64,000 nucleotides of DNA from Streptomyces sp. CB02414 (GTDB lineage: Bacteria; Actinomycetota; Actinomycetes; Streptomycetales; Streptomycetaceae), in NCBI RefSeq assembly GCF_001905385.1, contig NZ_LIPF01000011.1:186001-250000 (forward strand). The letters are read 5' to 3'. Positions within the stretch are counted from its first letter, which is position 1. Every line of letters starts with the position of its first letter. The translations under genes and the position numbers were made by a program. A model generated the notes under the pieces. The model saw only the letters and a program-made list of their open reading frames with translations, was not told the DNA's origin and made no database searches. Below, piece after piece: positions 1 through 7,766 of this stretch.

Positions 1-1434
1 GTCACCGCGACCCGGCTGCCCGACGGCCGCGTGATGGTCGAGATCCACGACAAGGGCATCGGCCTGACCGCCGAGGACTTCGCGGACATCAACCACAAGC
101 TGGCCAACCCGCCGACCGTGGACGCCGCGATCTCGCAGCGCATGGGCCTGTTCGTGGTCGGCCGGCTGTCCGACCGGCACGGCATCCGCGTCCAGCTGCG
201 CCCCTCCGGCGAGCAGGCGGGCACCACCTCGCTGGTCATGCTCCCGGACGCCATCACCCACGGTGGCGGCGGCGAGCACCAGCAGCGCGACGAGTTCACC
301 GTCTCGCAGATCATCCCGGAGCAGAACTTCCAGGGTGAGAACTTCGCGCAGGTCGGTCAGCCCATGCGGACCGCCGCCGAACTCGGCTTCGACGACAGCC
401 GGTACTCCGAGGTCCCCGACGACATACGCGAGCTCGATCCGGTCGGCCGCTCGCTGATGCGCGAGGAGCGGCGCGCGGCCCTGGAGGCCCAGTCGCACCC
501 CGAGCTCACCGGTCCGGAGGAGCACGGCGGCCGCGAGGACACCGAGGCTCCCGGTTTCCAGGACCAGTTCACCGGCCAGCAGCCGGTCTACGACCAGGGC
601 CGGGGCGGCTACCAGGACCAGCAGACCGGCGGGTACGACCAGCAGGCGTACGCCGACCAGCAGCAGACGGCGTACCAGGACCAGCAGCAGGCGTACGACG
701 AGCAGTACTTCGCACCGAACGGCGGCCTGCCGCAGGGCGAGGGCTACCCGGCGGGCGGCTACCCGGACCCCTCGTACGGGGAACCGGCCGGGAACGGGCA
801 CCAGTCGGGCAGCGTCGGTGCGCAGGAGGGCTACTCAGCCTTCGAACAGCGGCGCCACCAGGACGACTGGCCGCAGCAGGACGGGTATCAGAACGGCTAT
901 CCGGACCAGTACCCCTCGGGGGCACCGGAGACGGAATCCGCGCAGGCCGCTGACGTGAACGAGGCGGACCGCGTAGGCTTCGACCGTCCGGGTCCGGCCG
1001 CCTCCGCCACCCACGAGATGACCGACGCCGGTCTCCCCCGCCGCGGATCCACCGCGGGCGGCGCGGGCAACGCCGGGCACGTGGGCCAGGAGACGCCGGC
1101 CGACACGGCCGGTGCGAACGGCACGGACAACTGGCGGTCGGCGAACGACGACCGCTGGCAGCAGGCGTCACAGCTGCGCAGGCCCAAGGCGGGCGGGGTG
1201 ACCTCCTCGGGGCTGCCGCGCCGGGTACCCAAGGCCAACCTGGTCGAGGGCACCGCCGAATCCACTCCCCAGGGAGGCCCACAGGTCTCCCGCGCTCCGG
1301 AGGATGTCCGGGGCAGGCTGAGCAACCTGCGGCGCGGCGTCGAACGGGGCCGCAACGCAGGCAGTGAAACGAACGGCCAGGACACAAGGAATGAACACCG
1401 TGGTCCTGACAGCACCTACAACCAGGAGCGTTAG
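1..1434 (+). CDS. cvnA1: CvnA1-type sensor histidine kinase, C-terminal part (5' end outside window)
   Basis: The reading frame is open from base 1, so the sensor and dimerisation parts lie upstream of the window. The first 80 or so residues are the end of a HATPase_c fold: the G1 box DKGIGL, a G2-like GLFVVG and a final strand SLVMLP. A disordered tail of about 390 residues follows, rich in Gln, Tyr, Gly and Pro, with repeated YQDQQ/AYDQQ-like units between about residues 180 and 260. Nitrate-sensor-like kinases of conservons have this layout. The cvnB, cvnC and cvnD genes follow directly, which fixes the identity. In conservons the kinase works at the membrane with the small GTPase CvnD and its partners CvnB and CvnC. 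The stop codon lies just before the GTG of cvnB, so translation is probably coupled. Confidence 0.9.
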   Translation, partial: VTATRLPDGRVMVEIHDKGIGLTAEDFADINHKLANPPTVDAAISQRMGLFVVGRLSDRHGIRVQLRPSGEQAGTTSLVMLPDAITHGGGGEHQQRDEFTVSQIIPEQNFQGENFAQVGQPMRTAAELGFDDSRYSEVPDDIRELDPVGRSLMREERRAALEAQSHPELTGPEEHGGREDTEAPGFQDQFTGQQPVYDQGRGGYQDQQTGGYDQQAYADQQQTAYQDQQQAYDEQYFAPNGGLPQGEGYPAGGYPDPSYGEPAGNGHQSGSVGAQEGYSAFEQRRHQDDWPQQDGYQNGYPDQYPSGAPETESAQAADVNEADRVGFDRPGPAASATHEMTDAGLPRRGSTAGGAGNAGHVGQETPADTAGANGTDNWRSANDDRWQQASQLRRPKAGGVTSSGLPRRVPKANLVEGTAESTPQGGPQVSRAPEDVRGRLSNLRRGVERGRNAGSETNGQDTRNEHRGPDSTYNQER

Positions 1435-1435
1435 T

Positions 1436-1858
1436 GTGAGCCCGATGAGCCAGGCGGCACAGAACCTGAACTGGTTGATCACCAACTTCGTGGACAACAC
1501 CCCGGGGGTGTCCCACACGGTGGTGGTCTCCGCCGACGGACTCCTTCTCGCGATGTCCGAAGGGTTTCCGCGCGACCGCGCCGACCAGCTCGCCGCCGTC
1601 GCGTCCGGCCTGACCTCGCTGACCGCCGGTGCCTCGCGCATCTTCGAGGGCGGCAGCGTGAACCAGACGGTTGTGGAGATGGAGCGGGGATTCCTCTTCA
1701 TCATGTCCATCTCCGACGGTTCCTCCCTCGCGGTTCTTGCACACCCGGAGGCGGACATCGGTCTCATTGGGTACGAGATGGCACTTCTGGTGGACCGTGC
1801 CGGCACGGTCCTGACGCCCGACCTGCGGGCTGAGCTCCAGGGCAGCCTTCTCAACTAA
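1436..1858 (+). CDS. cvnB1: CvnB1, roadblock/LC7 domain protein
   Basis: A 140-residue roadblock/LC7 protein starting VSPMSQAAQNL. The fold signature is clear: NWLITNFVDNTPGVSHTVVVSADG, then GLTSLTAGASRIF and LAVLAHPEADIGLIGYEMALL. In conservons the CvnB protein is thought to act as a GAP-like or scaffold partner of the CvnD GTPase. I chose GTG 1436 because AGGAG at 1424-1428 sits 7 nt upstream; ATG 1445 would be 16 nt away. The gene lies 1 nt after the cvnA stop. Confidence 0.95.
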   Translation: MSPMSQAAQNLNWLITNFVDNTPGVSHTVVVSADGLLLAMSEGFPRDRADQLAAVASGLTSLTAGASRIFEGGSVNQTVVEMERGFLFIMSISDGSSLAVLAHPEADIGLIGYEMALLVDRAGTVLTPDLRAELQGSLLN

Positions 1859-1878
1859 AGGACAGACGGTGCGTTTTG

Positions 1879-1908
1879 GCGTCCCGTGGCCGTAAAGTTT
1901 CGGGACGC
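1879..1908 (+). other. hairpin between cvnB1 and cvnC1
   Basis: Perfect 8-bp arms GCGTCCCG (1879-1886) and CGGGACGC (1901-1908) around a 14-nt loop, inside the 94-nt gap between cvnB and cvnC. No T-run follows, so this is not a convincing intrinsic terminator. It may stabilise or partly attenuate the transcript between two genes of one operon. Confidence 0.45.
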
Positions 1909-1952
1909 GGCTCCACAGTGATGGATGCCCGGCACAGTCGGAGGAGGAAAAA

Positions 1953-2525
1953 GTGGCAACACCCCCAGGCGGTCCGTCTTCGGGCAACTGGTCGTACGGC
2001 CCTGGCCAGGGCCGGAACGACGGCTCGGCGAACGGGTACGGCTACCCCTCCGTCCCGGACCACCGGCAGCCGTACGCACCGCAGGGCCCCGGCCCTTCGC
2101 CGTACGACCAGCCGCAGGCTCCGCGCATCCAGCCCGTGCAGCCGCAGCGCCGCACCCCTGAGCCGGCGCCCGCCGGGGCGTCGAACAACCCCCTGGTGCG
2201 CCCGTACGCCATGACGGGCGGCCGCACCAGGCCGCGGTACCAGCTCGCCATCGAGGCGCTGGTGCACACCACCGCGCAGCCGCACCAGATGCAGGGCCAG
2301 CTGCCCGAGCATCAGCGGATCTGCAACCTCTGCCGGGAGATCAAGTCGGTGGCCGAGGTCTCGGCCCTCCTGACGATCCCTCTCGGCGTGGCCAGGATCC
2401 TCGTCGCCGACTTGGCGGAGGCGGGACTGGTCGCCATCCATCAGCCCGGCGGCGACGAGAACGCCGGCGGCCAGCCAGACGTGACACTGCTCGAAAGGGT
2501 GCTCAGTGGACTTCGCAAGCTCTAG
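1953..2525 (+). CDS. cvnC1: CvnC1, DUF742 protein
   Basis: A 190-residue protein with a Gly/Pro/Tyr-rich disordered N-terminal half (about residues 1-85) and a DUF742 winged-helix-like domain. The domain shows VRPYAMTGGRTRP, then LPEHQRICNLCREIKSVAEVSALLTIPLGVARILVADLAEAGLVAIH. DUF742 proteins are the third member of conservons and are assumed to be part of the membrane complex with CvnA, B and D. GTG 1953 is chosen as start because GAGGAGG lies just upstream. The 3' end overlaps cvnD by 20 bp, indicating translational coupling. Confidence 0.93.
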   Translation: MATPPGGPSSGNWSYGPGQGRNDGSANGYGYPSVPDHRQPYAPQGPGPSPYDQPQAPRIQPVQPQRRTPEPAPAGASNNPLVRPYAMTGGRTRPRYQLAIEALVHTTAQPHQMQGQLPEHQRICNLCREIKSVAEVSALLTIPLGVARILVADLAEAGLVAIHQPGGDENAGGQPDVTLLERVLSGLRKL

Positions 2526-3087
2526 CGGCGGTCCTTCCCGCTCCACCACTTCCGCGAAGATCGTGGTGGCGGGCGGCTTCGGCGTGGGCAAGACCACGTT
2601 CGTCGGCGCTGTCTCGGAGATCAATCCGCTGCGCACCGAGGCCGTGATGACATCCGCGTCCGCGGGCATCGACGACCTCACCCACACGGGGGACAAGACG
2701 ACCACGACGGTCGCCATGGACTTCGGCCGCATCACGCTCGACCAGGACCTGATCCTGTACCTGTTCGGCACGCCCGGCCAGGACCGCTTCTGGTTCATGT
2801 GGGACGACCTGGTGCGCGGCGCCATCGGCGCGATCGTGCTGGTCGACACGAGGCGGCTCGCCGACTGCTTCCCCGCCGTCGACTACTTCGAGAACAGCGG
2901 GCTGCCGTTCGTGATCGCGCTGAACGGCTTCGACGGGCAGCAGCCTTACAACCCGGACGAGGTCCGGGAGGCTCTGCAGATCGGGCCGGACACGCCGATC
3001 ATCACGACGGACGCGCGGCATCGGGCCGACGCGAAGTCGGCGCTGATCACTCTCGTGGAGCACGCGCTGATGGCTCGCCTGCGCTGA
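2506..3087 (+). CDS. cvnD1: CvnD1, small Ras-like GTPase
   Basis: A 193-residue GTPase starting GTG. G1/P-loop is GGFGVGKTTFVGA (about residues 19-31), the G3 region is FGTPGQDRFWFMWDDL, and G4 is ALNGFD. This matches the ATP/GTP-binding proteins that end each Streptomyces conservon. The protein is expected to switch between GDP- and GTP-bound forms and to associate with the CvnA kinase at the membrane. No lipidation signal is obvious. The gene overlaps cvnC by 20 bp and is the last gene of the operon; two hairpins lie downstream. Confidence 0.94.
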   Translation: MDFASSSGGPSRSTTSAKIVVAGGFGVGKTTFVGAVSEINPLRTEAVMTSASAGIDDLTHTGDKTTTTVAMDFGRITLDQDLILYLFGTPGQDRFWFMWDDLVRGAIGAIVLVDTRRLADCFPAVDYFENSGLPFVIALNGFDGQQPYNPDEVREALQIGPDTPIITTDARHRADAKSALITLVEHALMARLR

Positions 3088-3125
3088 CGCTGCGCGCAGC
3101 CTGCCCGTTACGCCGGGCTGCGACA

Positions 3126-3157
3126 CGCCCCCTGCGGCCACTGGGCTGCCGGGGGCG
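3126..3157 (+). terminator. possible terminator after cvnD1
   Basis: Arms CGCCCCC (3126-3132) and GGGGGCG (3151-3157), with GTTTCG following, 39 bp after the cvnD stop. The stem is short and the T-tract poor, so it is less convincing than the hairpin at 3240-3280. Confidence 0.45.
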
Positions 3158-3239
3158 GTTTCGTTGCCGGGTGCGGGTAGTCCGTGGCTGGTCGCGCAGT
3201 TCCCCTCGCCCCGGGTGTGTTGCCCGACCCCATGTCCTA

Positions 3240-3280
3240 CGCAGAAGGCCCCTCTCCTGGGCGGAGAGGGGCCTTCTGCG
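3240..3280. terminator. strong bidirectional hairpin between convergent cvnD1 and accE
   Basis: A perfect 18-bp inverted repeat (3240-3257 against 3263-3280) with a 5-nt loop TGGGC. It lies between the plus-strand cvn operon and the minus-strand accB-accE operon, only 9 bp from the accE stop. It is therefore well placed to end both transcripts, as U-poor hairpins often do in Streptomyces. Confidence 0.85.
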
Positions 3281-3289
3281 CGTCTCAGG

Positions 3290-3487
3290 TCAGCGCCAGC
3301 TGTGCGGGGCGCGGAAGCCCGGTTCGCGTTCCAGGCGGCGCCAGCCCGCGCGGACGCGGCCGCCGCCGTGGGTCGGGGCGATCTCGGCGGGGCGGGCGGC
3401 GGCGCGGGCGAGGAGGAGAGCCGTGATGGCGGCGACCTCCTCGGGCTCGGCGTGGCCCTTCTCGACGCGGATGTCGGCAGGGGACAT
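3290..3487 (-). CDS. accE: acyl-CoA carboxylase epsilon subunit AccE
   Basis: A 65-residue protein starting MSPADIRVEKGHAEPEEVAAIT. The RVEKG-x-PEEVAA-ALL-A motif and small size are those of the actinobacterial ACC/PCC epsilon subunit. The C-terminus (RAGWRRLEREPGFRAPHSWR) carries the usual W-x-SWR ending. Epsilon stabilises and activates the carboxyltransferase complex. The start at 3487 has GAGGAG upstream. The gene lies 17 bp downstream of accB, so the two are one operon. Confidence 0.93.
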   Translation of the reverse strand: MSPADIRVEKGHAEPEEVAAITALLLARAAARPAEIAPTHGGGRVRAGWRRLEREPGFRAPHSWR

Positions 3488-3504
3488 GGTCGTGGCTCCT
3501 CGGG

Positions 3505-5088
3505 TCACTGCGGCGGGTTGCCGTGCTTGCGGGAGGGCAGGTCGGCGTGCTTGGTCTGGAGCATCGCCAGGGACTTGATCAGCACCTCGCGGGTCTCGGC
3601 GGGGTCGATCACGTCGTCGACCAGGCCGCGCTCGGCCGCGTAGTACGGGTGCATGAGCTCGGTCTTGTACTCCTTGACCATGCGGGCGCGCATGGCCTCG
3701 GGGTCCTCGGCCTCGGCGATCTGACGGCGGAAGATGACGTTGGCCGCGCCCTCGGCGCCCATCACGGCGATCTCGTTGGTCGGCCAGGCGTAGGTGAGGT
3801 CCGCGCCGATCGACTGGGAGTCCATGACGATGTAGGCGCCGCCGTAGGCCTTGCGGAGGATGAGGGAGATGCGGGGCACGGTGGCGTTGCAGTAGGCGTA
3901 CAGCAGCTTCGCGCCGTGGCGGATGATGCCGCCGTGCTCCTGGTCGACGCCCGGGAGGAAGCCGGGGACGTCCAGGAGGGTCAGGATCGGGATGTTGAAG
4001 GCGTCGCACATCTGGACGAAGCGGGCGGCCTTCTCGGAGGCCTCGATGTCCAGGACGCCGGCCAGGGCCTGCGGCTGGTTGGCGACGATGCCGACGACCT
4101 GGCCGTCCAGGCGGGCCAGGGCGCAGATGATGTTGCGGGCCCAGCGCTCGTGGATCTCCAGGTACTCGCCGTCGTCGACGATCTCCTCGATGACCTTGGC
4201 CATGTCGTACGGCCGGTTGCCGTCGGCCGGGACCAGGTCGAGGAGGGTGTCGCCGCGGCGGTCCGCGGGATCGGCGCACTCGTGGCGGGGCGGGTTCTCC
4301 CGGTTGTTCTGCGGGAGGAGGGAGAGGAGGTAGCGGACCTCGGCGAGGCAGGTCTCCTCGTCGTCGTAGGCGAAGTGGCACACGCCGGAGGTCTCGGCGT
4401 GCACGTCCGCGCCGCCCAGGCCGTTCTGCGTGATCTCCTCGCCGGTGACCGCCTTGACCACGTCGGGGCCGGTGATGAACATCTGCGAGGTGTCGCGGAC
4501 CATGAACACGAAGTCCGTCAGGGCGGGGCTGTAGGCCGCGCCGCCCGCGCACGGGCCGAGCATCACGCTGATCTGCGGGATGACACCGGACGCCTTCGTG
4601 TTGCGCTGGAAGATGCCGCCGTACCCGGCGAGGGCGGAGACGCCCTCCTGGATACGGGCGCCGGCGCCGTCGTTCAACGACACCAGCGGGGCACCGGCCG
4701 CGATGGCCATGTCCATGATCTTGTGGATCTTCGTCGCGTGGGCCTCGCCCAGCGCACCGCCGAAGATCCGGAAGTCGTGCGCGTAGACGAAGACCGTGCG
4801 GCCCTCGACCGTGCCCCAGCCGGTGATGACGCCGTCGGTGTACGGCTTCTTGGCCTCCAGGCCGAAACCGGTCGCCCGGTGCCGGCGCAGCTGCTCGACC
4901 TCCCGGAACGACCCGGAGTCCAGGAGCAGTTCGATACGCTCCCGCGCGGTCAGCTTGCCCTTGGCGTGCTGCGCCGCCGTCGCCTTCTCGCTCGGTCCGG
5001 CCAGTGCCTGCGCACGGATCTCGTGCAGCTCGGCCACCCGTCCGCGCGCGTCCGTCGGCTCTTCCGGCGCCTCATCCAAAACGGTCAT
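3505..5088 (-). CDS. accB: acetyl/propionyl-CoA carboxylase carboxyltransferase (beta) subunit
   Basis: A 527-residue carboxyltransferase that moves CO2 from biotin to acyl-CoA, giving malonyl- or methylmalonyl-CoA. The two crotonase-like halves are visible: an N-terminal oxyanion region GAGARIQEG (about 141-149) with SVMLGPCAGGAAYSP (about 174-188), and a C-terminal GGIIRHGAKLLYAY with RKAYGGAYIVM. Residue 420, in GGAYI, is Ile. In the propionyl-specific PccB the matching residue is Asp422, while AccB has Ile and accepts acetyl-CoA. This, and the neighbouring accE, favours the essential acetyl-CoA carboxylase that feeds fatty acid and polyketide synthesis. The alpha (biotin) subunit is not in this window. 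Note that accB here is the Streptomyces name, not the E. coli biotin carrier. Confidence 0.93.
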   Translation of the reverse strand: MTVLDEAPEEPTDARGRVAELHEIRAQALAGPSEKATAAQHAKGKLTARERIELLLDSGSFREVEQLRRHRATGFGLEAKKPYTDGVITGWGTVEGRTVFVYAHDFRIFGGALGEAHATKIHKIMDMAIAAGAPLVSLNDGAGARIQEGVSALAGYGGIFQRNTKASGVIPQISVMLGPCAGGAAYSPALTDFVFMVRDTSQMFITGPDVVKAVTGEEITQNGLGGADVHAETSGVCHFAYDDEETCLAEVRYLLSLLPQNNRENPPRHECADPADRRGDTLLDLVPADGNRPYDMAKVIEEIVDDGEYLEIHERWARNIICALARLDGQVVGIVANQPQALAGVLDIEASEKAARFVQMCDAFNIPILTLLDVPGFLPGVDQEHGGIIRHGAKLLYAYCNATVPRISLILRKAYGGAYIVMDSQSIGADLTYAWPTNEIAVMGAEGAANVIFRRQIAEAEDPEAMRARMVKEYKTELMHPYYAAERGLVDDVIDPAETREVLIKSLAMLQTKHADLPSRKHGNPPQ

Positions 5089-5242
5089 GTAGCGACTCTA
5101 CGAACCCGACCAAGGATTGCGAGCCGTCGACTCCGTACAGTCTCCGGCGCGTTTTCCTGGTAGCACTGAACAGAACCCCCATGGCATGCAGCCGTTTCGA
5201 CTGCTCAAGAGGCCTGATGCTTGTAGGGGTCGCACAAAGCCG

Positions 5243-7600
5243 TCAGCTGAGAGTCACCTCACATTCATGGGTGGTACATACCACCCCCGGAGTGACGCGG
5301 AGGTGCAGTCGGCGGCCCGTGGCGAGGATCTCGACCGTCTCGTCGGTCCGCATGACCCCGCGCACCGGGCGGTCCCAGACGATCTCCAGGGGCTCTCCGG
5401 TGCGCGGCGGTTCGCTCACGCAGAGGGTAGCGGTGCGGCCCCGGCGCCGGACCAGCACACTCGCCCCCGCGGTGGCGGTGAGCGGCCCCGCCGTGCCGGC
5501 CTGCCAGAAGTTGGCCGCCGTGAGGCCGAGCGGGTGAACGGTGACGGCCTGGCGTCGGGCGTCGTTGGCGAGGACCGTCAGCCGGCGGCGGTCGGCGGCG
5601 CGGCGGGCGACGGCCCCCCGGGAGGCACCCGGCATGAGGACGTAGTGGTACCCGGCGCCGGCCGGGTCGGTGCCGTGGTCGAGCCACAGGGTCTGCCAGC
5701 GCCGGGTGCGGCGCTCGGTGGTGCTGGTGGTGTTGATGTCGGACCAGGCGCCGGTGCGGTCCTCGCGCAGGGTGCGCAGGCCGCCGTCGGGCACGATCCA
5801 GCCGCCGTGGCCCTCCAGGTGGGCCCAGTGCCGCCCGCGGACCAGGGCCTGCGTGCCGCCCTCGCCCAGGTTGCGGTTGTCGACGACCGTCTCGACCGGG
5901 ACCCCGTCCGCGCAGGTGATGCCTGCGCCGAGGCAGACCACCTCGTCGTCGAGGAAGAACCAGGACTTGCGGGCCTCCAGGGTGGAGCCGAGGCCCTTGA
6001 GGTGCTGGCCGACGGCCGCGTACTCACCGTCGGTGGTGCCGCCGACCCAGCGCACGCCGGGCTTGGGCGCGCCCCACTCGCCGCCCGCCCGGTCGGGGAG
6101 GCGTTTGGTGGAGACGGTGGTGCCGGGCAGCCGGTACCAGTCGACGGTGGGCCAGAACCAGTCCGTGTACTGATCCGAAGCGGTCCCGTTCGCCCACCAG
6201 GTGAGCAGGCCCGCGCCGGTGTGCCAGCCGCGCGGGTTCTCGCCGTTGCCGCACTCGTAGTGCGCGATGCGGTCGCTGGCCATGGCGAGGCCCGCGGTGA
6301 AGGCGGGGCGCCGGTGGACCGCGCGGTCCATGGCGGCGAAGAGGCGGTGCTCCGTGGGCTCGGGCGCGGCCTGGACGGGCGTGTCGGCGATCGCGTGCAG
6401 CCGGGCCAGGTCGGCGACCGGGAACTGCGGGGCCGTGAGGACCGGGGTGACGGTGTCGCGCTCGATCCAGCCCTTGATCCGCGCGTGCCAGCGCTCGCGC
6501 TCGGCGTCGCTCGCGCCGCCCGCGAGGACCGCCATGGCGGCGATGAGCTGCTGTCCGTGGAAGTGGTCGCTGCGCATGACGTGCAGATCGTCGCTCTTGA
6601 GGTAGCCCCGGCTGATGGCGCGCCCGTTCACGGTGTCCATGACGAGTCCGTCGTGGACGAGGGGCGCGTAGGCGTGCTCGACGCTGTCCAGGATGATCTG
6701 CCTGCCCGGGTCCGTCACCGCCCACTCCGACCCGGCGAGCAGGGTGAAGAGGCGGCCGAGGCCGTCCAGCATGACCTGGCCGTACGTTCCCGAGTAGGCG
6801 ACCCAGGTGTGCTGCACGAAGGAGCCGTCGGCGTAGAGGCCGTCGCCCTTCGTGACGTACGGGAAGACCGGGGAGAGGGCGTCGCGGGCCAGAGCGATCT
6901 TGTCGGGGGCCCGGCCCAGGATGCCGCGCAGGGCGACGGAGCGGCACAGGTCGACGCGGTTGGCGCCGGTGGAGGTGCCGGAGTAGTCGCGGAGCATGGC
7001 GTCGGGGATGAAGTGGTCGACGGCGGCGCAGGCGGCGGCGGTGCGGTCGGGGCCGAGGTGGTCGTACAGGGCGGCCGTGATGTCCATCAGGAGGCGGGGG
7101 CTGCCGATCTGCCATTCCCACCAGTTGCCGTAGCGGGTGGTGGAGGGGTTGTAGACGGTGGCGGCGAGGTGGTCGAGCCCTCGGAGGATGCCGGCGAGGA
7201 GGGCCTGGTCGCCGGTGGAGCCGGTGCCCTGCTGGACGTAGGCCTGGGTCATGGTCCACAGGCGGCCGTAGGCGAAGGTGATGCCGGCGGGCGGGTCGAA
7301 GGGGTGGCCGGGCCACAGGGAGGTGGGGGTGGGGGTCATGGTGGCGCTGTGCTCGCGGGCGCGGGTGCCGGTCTCGGCGAGGCGGGAGGCGTACGGTTCG
7401 GCGGCCGGGTCGTAGTCGGTGCCGAGGGCGATGTCGAGCCAGCGGCGGCGGAGGGTGTCGTAGGGGTCGGCGCGGGCCGCGGCGGGCGCGGGGGCGCCGA
7501 GGGCCGGGGTGAGCGTGGCGGCCAGGGCGGTGGCGAGGAGGAAGGTGCGGCGGTCGGGTCCGGCGGCGGTCCGGCGGTCGTGCGGCCACTTGGAGGTCAT
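5243..7600 (-). CDS. secreted polysaccharide lyase family 8 (hyaluronate/xanthan lyase-like)
   Basis: About 785 residues. An N-terminal signal of Tat type (PDRRTFLLATALAATLTPALGAPAPAAA) precedes an alpha/alpha-toroid domain and beta-sandwich domains, as in PL8 enzymes. Likely catalytic elements are NWWEWQIGSPR (Asn and aromatic patch), HTWVAYSGTYGQVMLDGLGRL (His and Tyr) and GLVMDTVNGRAISR (Arg). PL8 enzymes cleave uronic-acid polysaccharides such as hyaluronan, chondroitin or xanthan by beta-elimination outside the cell; the substrate here cannot be told. I chose ATG 7600 because GAAGGG lies 8 nt upstream; ATG 7606 is possible and would add two residues. The gene is divergent from the radical SAM gene. 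Confidence 0.85.
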   Translation of the reverse strand: MTSKWPHDRRTAAGPDRRTFLLATALAATLTPALGAPAPAAARADPYDTLRRRWLDIALGTDYDPAAEPYASRLAETGTRAREHSATMTPTPTSLWPGHPFDPPAGITFAYGRLWTMTQAYVQQGTGSTGDQALLAGILRGLDHLAATVYNPSTTRYGNWWEWQIGSPRLLMDITAALYDHLGPDRTAAACAAVDHFIPDAMLRDYSGTSTGANRVDLCRSVALRGILGRAPDKIALARDALSPVFPYVTKGDGLYADGSFVQHTWVAYSGTYGQVMLDGLGRLFTLLAGSEWAVTDPGRQIILDSVEHAYAPLVHDGLVMDTVNGRAISRGYLKSDDLHVMRSDHFHGQQLIAAMAVLAGGASDAERERWHARIKGWIERDTVTPVLTAPQFPVADLARLHAIADTPVQAAPEPTEHRLFAAMDRAVHRRPAFTAGLAMASDRIAHYECGNGENPRGWHTGAGLLTWWANGTASDQYTDWFWPTVDWYRLPGTTVSTKRLPDRAGGEWGAPKPGVRWVGGTTDGEYAAVGQHLKGLGSTLEARKSWFFLDDEVVCLGAGITCADGVPVETVVDNRNLGEGGTQALVRGRHWAHLEGHGGWIVPDGGLRTLREDRTGAWSDINTTSTTERRTRRWQTLWLDHGTDPAGAGYHYVLMPGASRGAVARRAADRRRLTVLANDARRQAVTVHPLGLTAANFWQAGTAGPLTATAGASVLVRRRGRTATLCVSEPPRTGEPLEIVWDRPVRGVMRTDETVEILATGRRLHLRVTPGVVCTTHECEVTLS

Positions 7601-7766
7601 GCCCATGACCCTTCCCCGTTCCGGGGTCCGCCAGGCGGCGGTACGGGGGCTGCGGCGGCGGCCGGGCCGGGTTACGAAAGGGAGGCCTGTCCGTGCCCCA
7701 CCGAGCCCTACCGCCGTTCCGGTTCGCCTCCCGTTCCGGTGCGTTCCGACCCGCGACGAGGTGACC

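Noticed and set aside
3523..5163. A 546-codon frame antisense to accB
   Set aside because: The codon pattern mirrors accB and no family likeness is seen.
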